NCBI GenBank assembly: GCA_963826505.1 | Contig: CAWGXG010000007.1 | Span: forward strand, 930,001-994,000 | Direction: 5' to 3' | Origin: CAWGXG01 sp963826505 | GTDB taxonomy: Bacteria; Chloroflexota; Anaerolineae; Aggregatilineales; Aggregatilineaceae | Length of the DNA stretch: 64,000 nucleotides | Translations under genes and position numbers: made by a program | In this document: positions 17,437-26,977 of the stretch, in pieces | Layout of the letters: each line of letters begins with the position of its first letter | How positions within the stretch are numbered: position 1 is the first letter of the stretch | Notes under the pieces: generated by a model | Seen by the model: the letters and a program-made list of their open reading frames with translations, nothing else | Database searches by the model: none | What the model was told of the DNA's origin: nothing

Positions 17437-18666
17437 TTAATCCAGTCGTACGAATACAATCACGGCGACTAACGCCAGGACATTCAAGCCCGCGCTGGCG
17501 ATTCCATTGGCCAGCAGCCCGACGCTGAACAGCAGCGGCCCGGCCAATGCCCCGATCATACGCCCTGCCGCGAAGGCAGCCACATTGGCCGCCATCAACG
17601 TGGCGCGCGCCCCGGGGACAAGCTCGGTCATCAGTGGGATCGAGCTGACCATCGCGAACTCGAAAGTCAGGTAAAAGCAAAACAGCCCGATCAAAGCCCC
17701 GCCCACGCCGATGGTTCCCAGGGCGGGCAGCAGCAGCGCGGCTCCGGCGTTAAGCGCCACCCCGCCGATCACGGCTCGGCGTTTGCCCACGCGGTCCACG
17801 AATCCGGCGACTCCGCCTTCACCCAGCAGTTCTGCGATCCCTATTACGATAGCCGAAGCGCCCAGCGCCGTTACTTTCAGCCCGAAAGCGTCTTCCATCC
17901 AGGCCCCGTACACGATGCTGATACACTCGTTGCTGGCGCTGATGAAAAATCCCAACGCCAGACCGGCCCGCGCCGCCTGTTCCGCCCACACCAGCCGCAG
18001 CCCCTGAGCCAGCGGCGGTAGCTGCGAAGGATGTGGATGATCGGACGGCACGGTCCGCCACACCAAGAGCATCCCCAACAGCCCGGCGGCAGCTAACAGC
18101 GGGAACGGCGCGCGCCAGGTGCCTGTCCGGTCGATCAGCCAGCCAATGATGGGCACGCCGATCAGAAATGCGCCGGACCAACTGATCTCGGTGACCGCGA
18201 TCGCCAGCCCGCGCCGGGTGTAATGCACCCGGTCGCCAATGTAGGCTTGCATGGCCGGGTCAAAAAACAGCTTGCCCGCGCTGCCTAACAGCAGTGCCGC
18301 AAACAGCGTCGCATAGCCGGGCCACAGCACGACCAGGACCATCCCCACCGTGAAACACAACAGCCCGGCCAGCATCGCCGCGCGCCTACCCCGGCGATCG
18401 GCCAGCAGCCCGAAGCCAGGCCCCAACAACCCTAACGCCGATCGCGCCGTGACGCCCAATGCCACCGCCTGCAAATCGACCCCCAACCCGCGCGCGAAGG
18501 TGGGCAGAAACGGGTAAATCATGCGGTGGCCCGTGTTGAGCGCGGTGCGCACCAGCGTGAATACCAAAATTTGCGCGCGCAACCGGGGAGGACGCGCGCG
18601 CCGGTCAGAAGCGGCAGCAGCGGTGAGATCCAAAATGTCCCTGTCTTTCAAACGTTTTTCGCCCAT
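17437..18666 (-). CDS. MFS transporter
   Basis: 409 residues and about 12 predicted membrane helices. The loop 2-3 motif GFGLLADRRGRRAAML fits the MFS family signature, and a second half-signature is FVDRVGKRRAVIGG. The substrate is unknown. Being directly upstream of lutABC in the same operon, it may import lactate or another carboxylate used by that complex, but it is not a LctP or GlcA permease by sequence. Confidence 0.85.
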   Translation of the reverse strand: MGEKRLKDRDILDLTAAAASDRRARPPRLRAQILVFTLVRTALNTGHRMIYPFLPTFARGLGVDLQAVALGVTARSALGLLGPGFGLLADRRGRRAAMLAGLLCFTVGMVLVVLWPGYATLFAALLLGSAGKLFFDPAMQAYIGDRVHYTRRGLAIAVTEISWSGAFLIGVPIIGWLIDRTGTWRAPFPLLAAAGLLGMLLVWRTVPSDHPHPSQLPPLAQGLRLVWAEQAARAGLALGFFISASNECISIVYGAWMEDAFGLKVTALGASAIVIGIAELLGEGGVAGFVDRVGKRRAVIGGVALNAGAALLLPALGTIGVGGALIGLFCFYLTFEFAMVSSIPLMTELVPGARATLMAANVAAFAAGRMIGALAGPLLFSVGLLANGIASAGLNVLALVAVIVFVRLD

Positions 18667-18692
18667 TCGGGCGTGCTACAGCCTGACCACCA

Positions 18693-19232
18693 TCAATCAC
18701 TTTTGGGTGTACAGCCTGCCGCTGCCAGCAGTGCTATGACCGGCTCGACCAGCGCTTCGCGGTTGTCCGCTGTGACTTCGATCACGGTGACATCGGGCCG
18801 CACCTTGATCCCGTCCGAGAACGGCATCTTACGCTTGACGATCGCGCCGAGCACCACGCAGTCGCTGTTCAAGGCTTCTGAGACAACGTTGCGAAATTCT
18901 GGCGATAGCATCTCCATCGGACCGATCTCATCGATCACAATCAGCCGTTTGTCGGACATGGCGCGCCGGATACTCGCCACGGCAACGCGTTCCACCGCCG
19001 CGAGATCGACGCCGTAGTGCCCCACGCGCAGCACATTCTCAAAGCTGATGTCGGCCAGACGCCCTTCTTCGCCGTCCAGCGTGACGATCATAAAGCCCTG
19101 GCGGACGCCAGCCTCGCGGATTTCGCGCGTCGTGAATCCCCCGGCAGGGCACCCCATCTGTTCCAACACGCGGTGAATCAGGGTTGTCTTGCCACAGCCG
19201 GGTTCTCCGGTTAGAAGAATGATCCCGCCCAT
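18693..19232 (-). CDS. THEP1-family nucleoside triphosphatase
   Basis: 179 residues from the ATG at 19232. Walker A is LTGEPGCGKTTL at the N-terminus, the Walker B-like stretch is RLIVIDEIGPMEML, and LGAIVKRKMPF follows; all match the DUF265/THEP1 family of small NTPases related to KAP ATPases and adenylate-kinase-like folds. Biochemically these hydrolyse NTPs slowly; the cellular role is unclear. It is 11 nt from the upstream M15-like gene. In a corrinoid gene cluster it might act in reactivation or maturation, but that is inference. Confidence 0.85.
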   Translation of the reverse strand: MGGIILLTGEPGCGKTTLIHRVLEQMGCPAGGFTTREIREAGVRQGFMIVTLDGEEGRLADISFENVLRVGHYGVDLAAVERVAVASIRRAMSDKRLIVIDEIGPMEMLSPEFRNVVSEALNSDCVVLGAIVKRKMPFSDGIKVRPDVTVIEVTADNREALVEPVIALLAAAGCTPKSD

Positions 19233-19243
19233 ATCTGTTACCC

Positions 19244-19975
19244 TTAGGGTATCGCCCACTGCGGCACTGTCGTGCCGCCGGGCGTCGGGTAGGGGTTGGG
19301 CTGGCCGCGCATATCTCCGAATCCCTGCGCAACCATCCACCCGCACACGATCGGATCGCCGTAGCGATCTGGCAGCGGCGCGCCATTTGTCTGAGGCAGC
19401 CCATTATAGCCGCGCAGATAGCCGAAACGCCCATCGATCTGGGCGCGGGCCGCCTCCGACAGCTCGCGGTCACCAATGGCGATCGCGTGGATGTGAATCA
19501 CCGATCCATCATACAACTCGTTTTCTTCACGCACCCAGGCGGCGAATCCGGCGATGCGCAGCGCGTGGATCATCCGCGGAATCTCGTCCGTCAGTATCGA
19601 ATAGTCCACCGGACTGCGCACGGACAGGTCGACTGCGCCGCCGCCGTCATGGGTGCCGAAGCTCGCCGCCACCGCTCCCGCGTTGTAACTGCCCTGCGTG
19701 ATCGCCCGCCGGAAGTCGATGATGCCACCCTGGCCACTGTAGAGCACCTGGGCGCGATCCAGCATGGCGATCGTGCGCGCGTTGAACTGCTCCCCGTTGA
19801 CCCAGATGCGCGTGTAGTCGTCTGGCGGTTGCAGACAGCCCGACGGTTCGACAAAGGGCGTCGACGTCACGCCGGGCGCGCTGCCCCATGCCGAGCCTGC
19901 CGCCGCGCTCAGCGCGATCAGCAGCGCCAGGATCGCGCCGGTGACAGCCCATCCGCCTGCTCGCAGGGAGCGCAT
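19244..19975 (-). CDS. Membrane-anchored or secreted protein with M15-like metallopeptidase motif
   Basis: 243 residues from the ATG at 19975. An N-terminal hydrophobic segment (GAILALLIALSAAAGSAWG) suggests export. The motif GTHDGGGAVDLS followed later by VIHIHAIAIGD has the H-x(6)-D ... HxH spacing of D-Ala-D-Ala carboxypeptidase/M15-like zinc enzymes. The first ligand environment (THDGGGAVDL) is a variant of SxHxxGxAxD. No cell-wall context is seen; the gene sits 8 nt after the methyltransferase gene of the corrinoid operon. Peptidase function is inferred from the motif only. Confidence 0.68.
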   Translation of the reverse strand: MRSLRAGGWAVTGAILALLIALSAAAGSAWGSAPGVTSTPFVEPSGCLQPPDDYTRIWVNGEQFNARTIAMLDRAQVLYSGQGGIIDFRRAITQGSYNAGAVAASFGTHDGGGAVDLSVRSPVDYSILTDEIPRMIHALRIAGFAAWVREENELYDGSVIHIHAIAIGDRELSEAARAQIDGRFGYLRGYNGLPQTNGAPLPDRYGDPIVCGWMVAQGFGDMRGQPNPYPTPGGTTVPQWAIP

Positions 19976-19983
19976 CGAACGCG

Positions 19984-20829
19984 TTACTCTTTGGGCAGGG
20001 CGCGGTAGGCTTGAATGTAGCCCATCGCCCACTCGTCGTGTCCGAGCATGAGATCGATCGCGCGGATGGCCAGCCCGTTCTTGAGCGGGTTGCAGATCGG
20101 CGCGTTGACGCCCGCCTGGGCCAGCAGCGTCAGCAGCACGGTGTTGAGCAGCTCGCGCTCTGGCATGCCGTGCGAGCCGTTGCTGGCGCCCGCCGTCATA
20201 TTGCAGCCCAACTGCGCCCGAATCAGGCGAGCGCTGGTCACGGTGATCTGGCCCGCCGTATGATCGGCGCTGACGGCCATCACCAGCGGATCGAACAGAA
20301 TATCTTCGGGTTTGATGCCGAGCGCCGCCGCCGCTTCGAGGATATTTTCCGCCACGCGCAGACGGGCTTCGGGTGTGGCCGGGATGCCGCTGTCGTCCAT
20401 GCACAGCGCGATCACCGCCGCGCCGTATTCCGCCACGACGGGCAGCACGGCTTTGAGCTTTTCCTTCTCGCCGTTGACCGAGTTGACCAGCGCGCGGCCC
20501 TGGACGACTTTCAGCCCGGCGGCCAGCGCGGTGGGGTTGGCCGAGTCGATGCAGACGGGCAGGCCGACCGTGGCCTGTACCAAGCGCACCGCTTCCGGCA
20601 GCAGCTTGACTTCGTCGACACCCGCCGCGCCGACGTTGACGTCCAACACCAGCGCGCCCGCGTCGACTTGCGCCTGGGAATCGCGCGGGACGCGGCTCAG
20701 ATCGCCCGCCTGAAGCTCGGCGCTGAACGCCTTGCGCCCGGTGGGGTTGATGCGTTCGCCGATCATCACGATCGGATGGTCGGGCGAGATAATGACCTCG
20801 GTGGATGCGCCTTTAAGTACGGTTTGCAT
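19984..20829 (-). CDS. Methyltetrahydrofolate:corrinoid methyltransferase (pterin-binding, AcsE/MtgA-like)
   Basis: 281 residues folding as a pterin-binding TIM barrel. Motifs are VMIGERINPTGRKAF, ALVLDVNVGA, VCIDSANPTAL, ALVNSVNGEKEKL, ILFDPLVMAVSADH and NMTAGASNGSHGMPER. They match AcsE and MtgA-type methyltransferases rather than dihydropteroate synthase. It would move a methyl group between tetrahydrofolate and a corrinoid protein. No corrinoid protein gene (B12-binding DxHxxG domain) is present in the window. It follows the corrinoid-activation gene in the same operon. Confidence 0.9.
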   Translation of the reverse strand: MQTVLKGASTEVIISPDHPIVMIGERINPTGRKAFSAELQAGDLSRVPRDSQAQVDAGALVLDVNVGAAGVDEVKLLPEAVRLVQATVGLPVCIDSANPTALAAGLKVVQGRALVNSVNGEKEKLKAVLPVVAEYGAAVIALCMDDSGIPATPEARLRVAENILEAAAALGIKPEDILFDPLVMAVSADHTAGQITVTSARLIRAQLGCNMTAGASNGSHGMPERELLNTVLLTLLAQAGVNAPICNPLKNGLAIRAIDLMLGHDEWAMGYIQAYRALPKE

Positions 20830-20899
20830 CTGGAAACTACTCCTTATGATCGCGTAATGGGACTGAATCCCCCAGAAAAAACACGGTACAACACCTCAC

Positions 20900-22711
20900 C
20901 TAATCCCAGGGATCGGGCGTCAGCAACAGCGCCTGGCTGAACCGATCGTTGAACTGGGGATGGTTGGTTAGCTCGATGTACTGCAAACGGCGCACCAGCG
21001 CGTCCGCGCGCACGCGTTCGTGCGCGTTGATCAGCAGCCGCTTGGCGCCAATGCCCGCCGCGTTGCCGACCTGATGGAAGCGCTCCAGGGGCAGGGGCGG
21101 GAACATGCCAATGGCGACCGCGCCCGCCACGTCAATGTAATTGCCGAACGCGCCCGCCACGATCACGCGGTCGATGTCCGTTTCGACCAGTCCGGCTTCT
21201 TCGACCAGCAGTTTTACACCCGCGCGGATCGCGGCTTTGGCAAGCTGCACTTCGTTGACATCCGAGCGGCTGATCACCACTTCGCGCCCGTGCCCGGTCT
21301 GGCGAACCGGTACGATCTCGTACCAGATGTTGTGATTTTCGCCCTGCACGTGCGGATTGGTGCGCTGCATCTTGCCGGTGATAGTCAGAATCTCTGCCGA
21401 GCGCAGCGCGTGTACGGCGTCAAGAATGCCGGAACCGCACAGCCCCACCGGCGGCGCGTGATTGATCGTCAGCCAGGTCAGCTCGCCATCTTGCCAGATC
21501 AGGCGCTCGATCGCGCCGTCGGCGGCGCGCATGCCGTCGCGAATGTGCGCGCCTTCGAAGGCGGGGCCGGAGGCGGTCGAACAGCTCCACATCTGGCCGT
21601 GCGCGTTGAGCGTGACTTCGGTATTCGTGCCGATGTCCAGACTCAGGGTGACGCCGGGTTGTTCCGCCGTAGCCGTTGCCAGCAGCATCGCCATGTGATC
21701 GCCGCCGACGAAGCCCGCCACGTTGGGCGGCACGTACAACCCGGCTCCTGGCGCGACAGCCAGTCCCAACGCCCGTGCAGGCGTGATCATGGCGGTGGAG
21801 ATAGCCGGGACGTAGGGCGCGGAGCCTAACTGCTCGACCGGCAGGCCCAATAGCAAATGGTGCATGGCCGTATTGCCGACCGCGACCACATCGACCACGT
21901 CCGTTGTTTTGACACCCCCCTGGGTGCAGACCTCGCGCAGCAGCTCGTTCAGCCCCTCGACGATGCTCTTTTGCAGCCGCGCGCCGCCGTCCTCATCGCG
22001 CACGCACAACGTCAGGCGGGCCATGACGTCTTCGCCATAAGCGATCTGCGGGTTGGTCGCGCCCGCGATGCCGAGCGTTTTGCCCGTCAGCAGATCTACC
22101 AGATAGGCGGCCAGCCCGGTCGTGCCGACATCCACCGCAAACCCGACTGGGACGCCATCCGGCGGTAAGAAGCGCAGCACGTCGCTGCCGCGCGTTACCA
22201 TGCGCGTCTGCCAGTCGTGGCGACGCAGCACGGTGGGCAGCTCGGCGATGGCCGATGCCGGGATATGCCACGCCGCTGGATCGATTCCGGCCAGCCGTTC
22301 CCAATCGCCGCGCAGGTCTTCGATCGAGGGCGGGACACCGTGCAGCGTGATCATCTGGACGGCAGGCTCAACGGCCAGCGGGATTTCCTCGCCTTCGACC
22401 TGGCTGCGCTGCGACGCGCTCAGCGAATCGGCGGGGACATCGACCACAATCGCGCTCGTCCCCTCGATCTCCACCTGACAGGCCAGCCGCAGCCCGCTCG
22501 CCAGATCGGAATCCGTGAGCATATCTTTTTCGGTGGCGTTGAGCGCGCTCACCGCGCCGCTCGACACGCGTACGCGGCAGTCGCCGCACACGCCCACCCC
22601 CCCGCATACCGCTGACAGCGCTACCCCGGCATCCTGGGCTGCTTCGAGCAGAGTACTGCCAGGTTTGACCTCGATCCGCCTGCCAATCGGCTGAAATGCC
22701 ACTTCCGTCAT
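20900..22711 (-). CDS. Corrinoid activation ASKHA-domain protein with N-terminal 2Fe-2S ferredoxin (RACo-like)
   Basis: 603 residues. Residues 1-95 are a plant-type ferredoxin domain with cysteines in AVCGGVGVCGDCRV and RLACQ. A linker follows, then an ASKHA ATPase region: GFAVDVGTTGLAAYLVDL (phosphate loop), VVAVGNTAMHHLLLG, TLSLDIGTNTEVTL, and a C-terminal DRVIVAGAFGNYIDV adenosine motif. This is the layout of RACo and other reductive activators that return inactive Co(II) corrinoids to Co(I) using ATP. It is 70 nt upstream of the corrinoid methyltransferase, which supports the assignment. Confidence 0.92.
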   Translation of the reverse strand: MTEVAFQPIGRRIEVKPGSTLLEAAQDAGVALSAVCGGVGVCGDCRVRVSSGAVSALNATEKDMLTDSDLASGLRLACQVEIEGTSAIVVDVPADSLSASQRSQVEGEEIPLAVEPAVQMITLHGVPPSIEDLRGDWERLAGIDPAAWHIPASAIAELPTVLRRHDWQTRMVTRGSDVLRFLPPDGVPVGFAVDVGTTGLAAYLVDLLTGKTLGIAGATNPQIAYGEDVMARLTLCVRDEDGGARLQKSIVEGLNELLREVCTQGGVKTTDVVDVVAVGNTAMHHLLLGLPVEQLGSAPYVPAISTAMITPARALGLAVAPGAGLYVPPNVAGFVGGDHMAMLLATATAEQPGVTLSLDIGTNTEVTLNAHGQMWSCSTASGPAFEGAHIRDGMRAADGAIERLIWQDGELTWLTINHAPPVGLCGSGILDAVHALRSAEILTITGKMQRTNPHVQGENHNIWYEIVPVRQTGHGREVVISRSDVNEVQLAKAAIRAGVKLLVEEAGLVETDIDRVIVAGAFGNYIDVAGAVAIGMFPPLPLERFHQVGNAAGIGAKRLLINAHERVRADALVRRLQYIELTNHPQFNDRFSQALLLTPDPWD

Positions 22712-22795
22712 GAGTCTGTGTCCACCTTTTCCGCCGTGATCAGTCCGTCCAAACCAGTTTGCCGGATGGTATGACCCGGCGGCACAATCAGAAAT

Positions 22796-23461
22796 TCATC
22801 TTCGGGCCAATCGCCGTTCAAGCAGCATTTTCAGCATACGGCGGTTGCCTTCTTTGCGCTCGAACAGCCAGCCGCGCCGCTGGGCCTGGTCGCGCGCCAA
22901 CTGTTCGAACGCGCTGCCGTCACCCATGCCCATCTCGATATACACGGCGCGCTCGTAATGTTTACCCCATTCGCCCATTACTTCCATCAGGTAATCGGCG
23001 TTGTCCTTGCCGTATTTCTCGACGTACTCATCATACACGTCGTCCATCTCGCCGATCGTCGTCGCGCCCAGCGCCACGTTGGACCCCGGCTCGTTGCGCT
23101 CCATGTAATCCAGGCTGTACCAGTACGTGCCGGGGTGCGCGTCGAATTCTTGCTGGTAACGCTGGTGAGAGCCGAGGTAAAGCGCGATGCAGTCGTGCGT
23201 GCGCGGCATAACGAGCGGCGTATGCCGCGACACCAGTCCCAACGTGGACGTGCCGCAAATGCCGTACACCAACAGGATCGCGTCACACTCCCCCGGCTGA
23301 ACGGCGTCGATCTGCTCCTGGAGCGTTTCGCGCAGACGTTTGGGGGTGTTGTGCAGCCCCTGGCGATATAACTGGACAGAGACAGTATGTGGAGTCGTGG
23401 CGGCTTCGGCGTAGATGCTGCGCGCTAACGCTTCGCAGGTGAGGGCGATGTAATGTTTCAT
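22796..23461 (-). CDS. DUF1638 family protein
   Basis: 221 residues from the ATG at 23461. It begins HYIALTCEALARSIYA, has LVYGICGTSTLGLVSRHTPLVMPRTHDCIALYLGS (cysteines and histidines characteristic of DUF1638) and a GTYWYSLDYMERN segment. The function is unknown to me, but DUF1638 genes are commonly found beside corrinoid methyltransferase systems, and here the gene leads that operon. Conserved Cys/His suggest metal or cofactor binding. Confidence 0.8.
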   Translation of the reverse strand: MKHYIALTCEALARSIYAEAATTPHTVSVQLYRQGLHNTPKRLRETLQEQIDAVQPGECDAILLVYGICGTSTLGLVSRHTPLVMPRTHDCIALYLGSHQRYQQEFDAHPGTYWYSLDYMERNEPGSNVALGATTIGEMDDVYDEYVEKYGKDNADYLMEVMGEWGKHYERAVYIEMGMGDGSAFEQLARDQAQRRGWLFERKEGNRRMLKMLLERRLARR

Positions 23462-23730
23462 AAGGCAACTGGCTCCTATGTGATCTCGCGTATCCCAGGT
23501 TGGTCGACATAAGGTGTGTGCAATTCCACGCACCCGATGCGCGCGCTTTGGTTGCAGACGCACCGCCTAAGTTTACCCCAGTTTTCCTGTGCTGGGAGTG
23601 ATACTTATCGCCGGTTCGGGTGCGCCTGTACACCTTTCCGGCATACCTTTTGGCATACCCCCTCCGGCGCGAATCTCATTAAAATAGGAGCATGGTTGCC
23701 TGTGAGAATGGGGGTCCCTGATGAAATAGT

Positions 23731-24195
23731 ATGGCTGAGAATCCGTGTCTGACGTGTGGTGCATGTTGTGCGTTTTTTCGCGTTTCGTTTTATTGGGCAG
23801 AGGCAGATCCGGCTCAGGGTGGCACCGTCCCCCTGGAAATGGTCGAAGAGGCGACCGGGTTTACCCGCTGCATGCAAGGCACGAACCAAAAACATCCCCG
23901 CTGTGTCGCCCTTAAAGGTGATGTCGGCCACGCCGTAAGCTGTTCTATCTATGACCAGCGCTCGACCTCGTGTCGTGAATTTGGCATAGACTGGGATAAT
24001 GGCACCGTCCGCTACGATCCCGCCGATCTGGAGCGCTGCACGCAGGCCAGAGCCGCGTGGGGTCTGCCGCCCGTGATCGAACATCCGCCCCCCCACCACC
24101 ATAAAACGCGTCGCTGGATTGTCTACGCGCTGTGGAATCAACACGGCGGGCCTGGCTCGCGCCACCCCCGCCGCAGACGTTCCCCTGCTGCGTAA
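23731..24195 (+). CDS. YkgJ-family cysteine cluster protein
   Basis: 154 residues with the YkgJ/UPF0153 pattern: CLTCGACCAFFRV at the N-terminus, then HPRCVALKG and CSIYDQRSTSCREFGI. The eight cysteines are expected to bind zinc or an iron-sulfur cluster. Function unknown in detail. A C-terminal region HHHKTRRW and a basic tail are variable. It is divergent from the corrinoid operon and convergent with leuB. Confidence 0.86.
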   Translation: MAENPCLTCGACCAFFRVSFYWAEADPAQGGTVPLEMVEEATGFTRCMQGTNQKHPRCVALKGDVGHAVSCSIYDQRSTSCREFGIDWDNGTVRYDPADLERCTQARAAWGLPPVIEHPPPHHHKTRRWIVYALWNQHGGPGSRHPRRRRSPAA

Positions 24196-24236
24196 TCGCA
24201 TCCGAAAACAGTCAAAACCCCTCTGTGGCCTTGCTT

Positions 24237-25307
24237 TTAGGCCGCGCCGAGATGCGCCAGCACACGATCCGTAAAGGCCGACGTGCTTATAGCGGGGTGT
24301 TGGGGATCGGTGATGTCGGCGGTGCGACCGCCTTCGGCCAACACCGCTTCAACGGCGGCTTCGACCGCACTGGCTTCGCTCTCCAGGCGCAGACTGTGGC
24401 GCAGCAGCATGGCCGCGCTGAGAATGGTCGCGATTGGGTTGGCGATGCCTTTGCCTGCGATGTCCGGTGCGGAGCCGTAAATCGGCTCGTAAACGCCAAA
24501 CGTTCCGGCGTTGAGTGAGGCCGAGGGCAGCATGCCCAATGACCCGGCCAGCACCGAGGTTTCGTCGGACAAGATGTCGCCGAACATATTCCCGGCCAGC
24601 ACCACGTCAAAACGCCGGGGATCGCGCATCAGGTACATGGCGCCGGCATCCACCAGTACGTGTTCGAGCGTCACGTCGGGGTAGTCCGCCGCGACGGCGT
24701 TCACCGTGCGCCGCCACAGGCGCATCGAGGCCAACACGTTGGCCTTATCCACCGAGGCGAGCCTGCCGCTCCGACCGCGTGCCGCTTCGAAGGCCACGCG
24801 CGCCACGCGCTCGACCTGTTCCGTCGTGTAGAGCATCGTGTCCCAGGCGCTGGACCCGTTGCCCTGCTCCTGGCGATCCCCGAAGTAAATGCCGCTGGTC
24901 AGCTCGCGCACGAATAGAATATCCACGCCCTCGAGCAGATCGGGGCGCAGCGGCGCGTGCTGGGCCAGCGCGGGATAGGCTTTCACCGGGCGCAGATTGG
25001 CGAACAGGTCAAAGTGCTGGCGCAGACGGAGCAACCCCTGTTCGGGCCGGACCGGGGCCGTCGGGTCGGACCACTGCGGCCCGCCGACTGCGCCCAACAG
25101 CACGGCGTCCGCGCTGGCGCAGGTGTCCAGCGTGGCGTCGGGCAGGGGATTCCCGGTGGCGTCAATGGCGCAGCCGCCGATAATCGCCGACTCGAAGCTG
25201 AAGGTGTGCCCGTACTGGCGCGCGACGGCTTGCAGCACGCGCACGGCTTCGGTGACCACATCCGGCCCGATCCCGTCGCCGGGCAGCGTTACGATCTTCG
25301 CTTGCAT
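24237..25307 (-). CDS. leuB: 3-isopropylmalate dehydrogenase
   Basis: 356 residues, normal length. Oxidises and decarboxylates 3-isopropylmalate with NAD, the third step of leucine synthesis. The N-terminus IVTLPGDGIGPDVVTEAVRVL and the GNMFGDILSDETSVLAGSLGMLPSASL segment with its metal-binding aspartates are diagnostic; the bacterial LeuB signature ELTSGIYFG is also present. It is the last gene of the ilv-leu operon, 44 nt after cimA. Confidence 0.96.
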   Translation of the reverse strand: MQAKIVTLPGDGIGPDVVTEAVRVLQAVARQYGHTFSFESAIIGGCAIDATGNPLPDATLDTCASADAVLLGAVGGPQWSDPTAPVRPEQGLLRLRQHFDLFANLRPVKAYPALAQHAPLRPDLLEGVDILFVRELTSGIYFGDRQEQGNGSSAWDTMLYTTEQVERVARVAFEAARGRSGRLASVDKANVLASMRLWRRTVNAVAADYPDVTLEHVLVDAGAMYLMRDPRRFDVVLAGNMFGDILSDETSVLAGSLGMLPSASLNAGTFGVYEPIYGSAPDIAGKGIANPIATILSAAMLLRHSLRLESEASAVEAAVEAVLAEGGRTADITDPQHPAISTSAFTDRVLAHLGAA

Positions 25308-25351
25308 AGAAAAATCTCCTGAGCGTGCAGAAAAGAGAGTCCGATCCGCGC

Positions 25352-26923
25352 TTAAGCGTGGACCAGGACGTGTGTCAGCCCATATTCGACGCTGTCGGCC
25401 AGCGCCAGCCAGCTTGCCTCAATAATGTTGGTGCTCGCGCCGACCGTGGTCCAGCGCCGCGTGCCGTTCTGGGTATCGATCAGCACGCGCGTCTTCGCCG
25501 CCGTGCCGTTTTCGCCGTCCACAATACGCACCTTGTAATCGGCCAGTTGGAAGTCTGCCAACGACGGGTAGACGGGCGTCAGCGCCTTGCGCATGGCATG
25601 ATCCAGGGCATCGACCGGGCCGTTGCCATCCGCGACGGTGTGGAACTGCTCGCTGCCCACGCGCAATTTGACGGCGGCTTCCGCGAACATCCCGCGCCCG
25701 GCGCGCTGCTCGACTACCACCATGAAGTCGACGAGGTGGAACGGCGGCTTGTAGTCGGGCTGGCGGCGCTGCATCAGCATGGCGACCGAGGCGTCCGCAC
25801 CCTCGAACACGTAGCCGCGGCTTTCTAGCTGCTTGATCAACGCGACGATCTCCTGCGCTTCTTGCGTGGAGAGGTCCAACCCATATTCTTCCGCCTTGCT
25901 GAGCATGTTCCCGCGCCCGCTGAGATCGGACACCAGCACGCGCATTTCGTTGCCGACCAGCGCCGGATCGATGTGCTGGTAGCTGTTGATGTTGCGGCGA
26001 ATGCCCGCGACGTGCATGCCGCCTTTGTGCGCGAAAGCGCTCTTGCCGACATAGGCCGCGCCGTTATTGGGGGCCATGTTGGCGATCTCGGCCACGATAC
26101 GCGCGACGGCGGTCAGCTTGGTAAGATGGCCTTCGGGCAGGCAGCGGCAGCCGAGCTTGATTTCGAGATCGGGGACGATCGAGCACAGATTGGCGTTACC
26201 GCAACGCTCGCCGTAGCCATTGATCGTGCCCTGGACGTGTATCGCCCCCTGCCGCACAGCGGCCAGCGTATTGGCGACCGCCATTTCGCCGTCGTTGTGG
26301 GTATGGATACCCAGGCGCGCGGTGGGGAATTTCTGTGCGACGGTCTGCACGACAGTTTCGATCTCCCAGGGCAGCGAGCCGCCGTTGGTGTCGCACAAGA
26401 CCAGCAGCTCCGCCCCGCCGTCCAGCGCCGCCTGGAGCGTTTCAAGCGAGTAGGCCGCGTCCAACTTGTAGCCGTCGAAGAAGTGCTCGGCGTCGTAAAT
26501 CACCTCGCGGCCTTGGGCCTTGAGATAAGCCAGACTGTCGCGGATGATGCGCAGATTTTCTTCCGGCTCGGCGCGGATCACGTCGCGGACGTGCAGGATC
26601 GACGTTTTGCCGACGACGGTCACGACGGGAGTTTCGGCTTCCAGTAGGGCGAGGATATTGCTATCATCTTCCGGCTGGCTGCCGACGCGGCACGTCATGC
26701 CAAAAGCGGCGATACGCGCATGTTTGAGCGGCAGCTCGCGCACGCGCTCGAAGTAGGCGGCGTCTTTGGGGTTGGAGCCGGGCCAGCCGCCCTCGATGTA
26801 CATCACACCGAGATCGTCCAGCAGGCGAGTGATCTTCAGTTTGTCGTCAACCGAAAGCGCGATGTTCTCGCCCTGAGTGCCGTCGCGGAGAGTGGTGTCG
26901 TAAACTTCAATTGTGGCGGTCAT
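25352..26923 (-). CDS. cimA: (R)-citramalate synthase
   Basis: 523 residues from the ATG at 26923, which follows gagga with good spacing. Condenses pyruvate and acetyl-CoA to citramalate, giving 2-oxobutyrate for isoleucine without threonine. YDTTLRDGTQGENIALSVDDKL, then YIEGGWPGSNPKD, are the CimA-type versions of the DRE-TIM metallolyase motif (LeuA has DGEQSPG). GIHTHNDGEMAVANT is the metal site. The C-terminal 130 residues are the LeuA allosteric domain. Placed between leuD and leuB, it shares LeuCD and LeuB, which also process citramalate. Confidence 0.93.
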   Translation of the reverse strand: MTATIEVYDTTLRDGTQGENIALSVDDKLKITRLLDDLGVMYIEGGWPGSNPKDAAYFERVRELPLKHARIAAFGMTCRVGSQPEDDSNILALLEAETPVVTVVGKTSILHVRDVIRAEPEENLRIIRDSLAYLKAQGREVIYDAEHFFDGYKLDAAYSLETLQAALDGGAELLVLCDTNGGSLPWEIETVVQTVAQKFPTARLGIHTHNDGEMAVANTLAAVRQGAIHVQGTINGYGERCGNANLCSIVPDLEIKLGCRCLPEGHLTKLTAVARIVAEIANMAPNNGAAYVGKSAFAHKGGMHVAGIRRNINSYQHIDPALVGNEMRVLVSDLSGRGNMLSKAEEYGLDLSTQEAQEIVALIKQLESRGYVFEGADASVAMLMQRRQPDYKPPFHLVDFMVVVEQRAGRGMFAEAAVKLRVGSEQFHTVADGNGPVDALDHAMRKALTPVYPSLADFQLADYKVRIVDGENGTAAKTRVLIDTQNGTRRWTTVGASTNIIEASWLALADSVEYGLTHVLVHA

Positions 26924-26977
26924 CTGCATCCTCGTTTTCGAATTCTCTATTCGGCTTGTTTGCAAGAGTAGTGATCG

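Noticed and set aside
23462..23730. Cobalamin riboswitch upstream of the corrinoid operon.
   Set aside because: No B12-box (GCCACTG-type) or matching stem arrangement could be seen in either strand.
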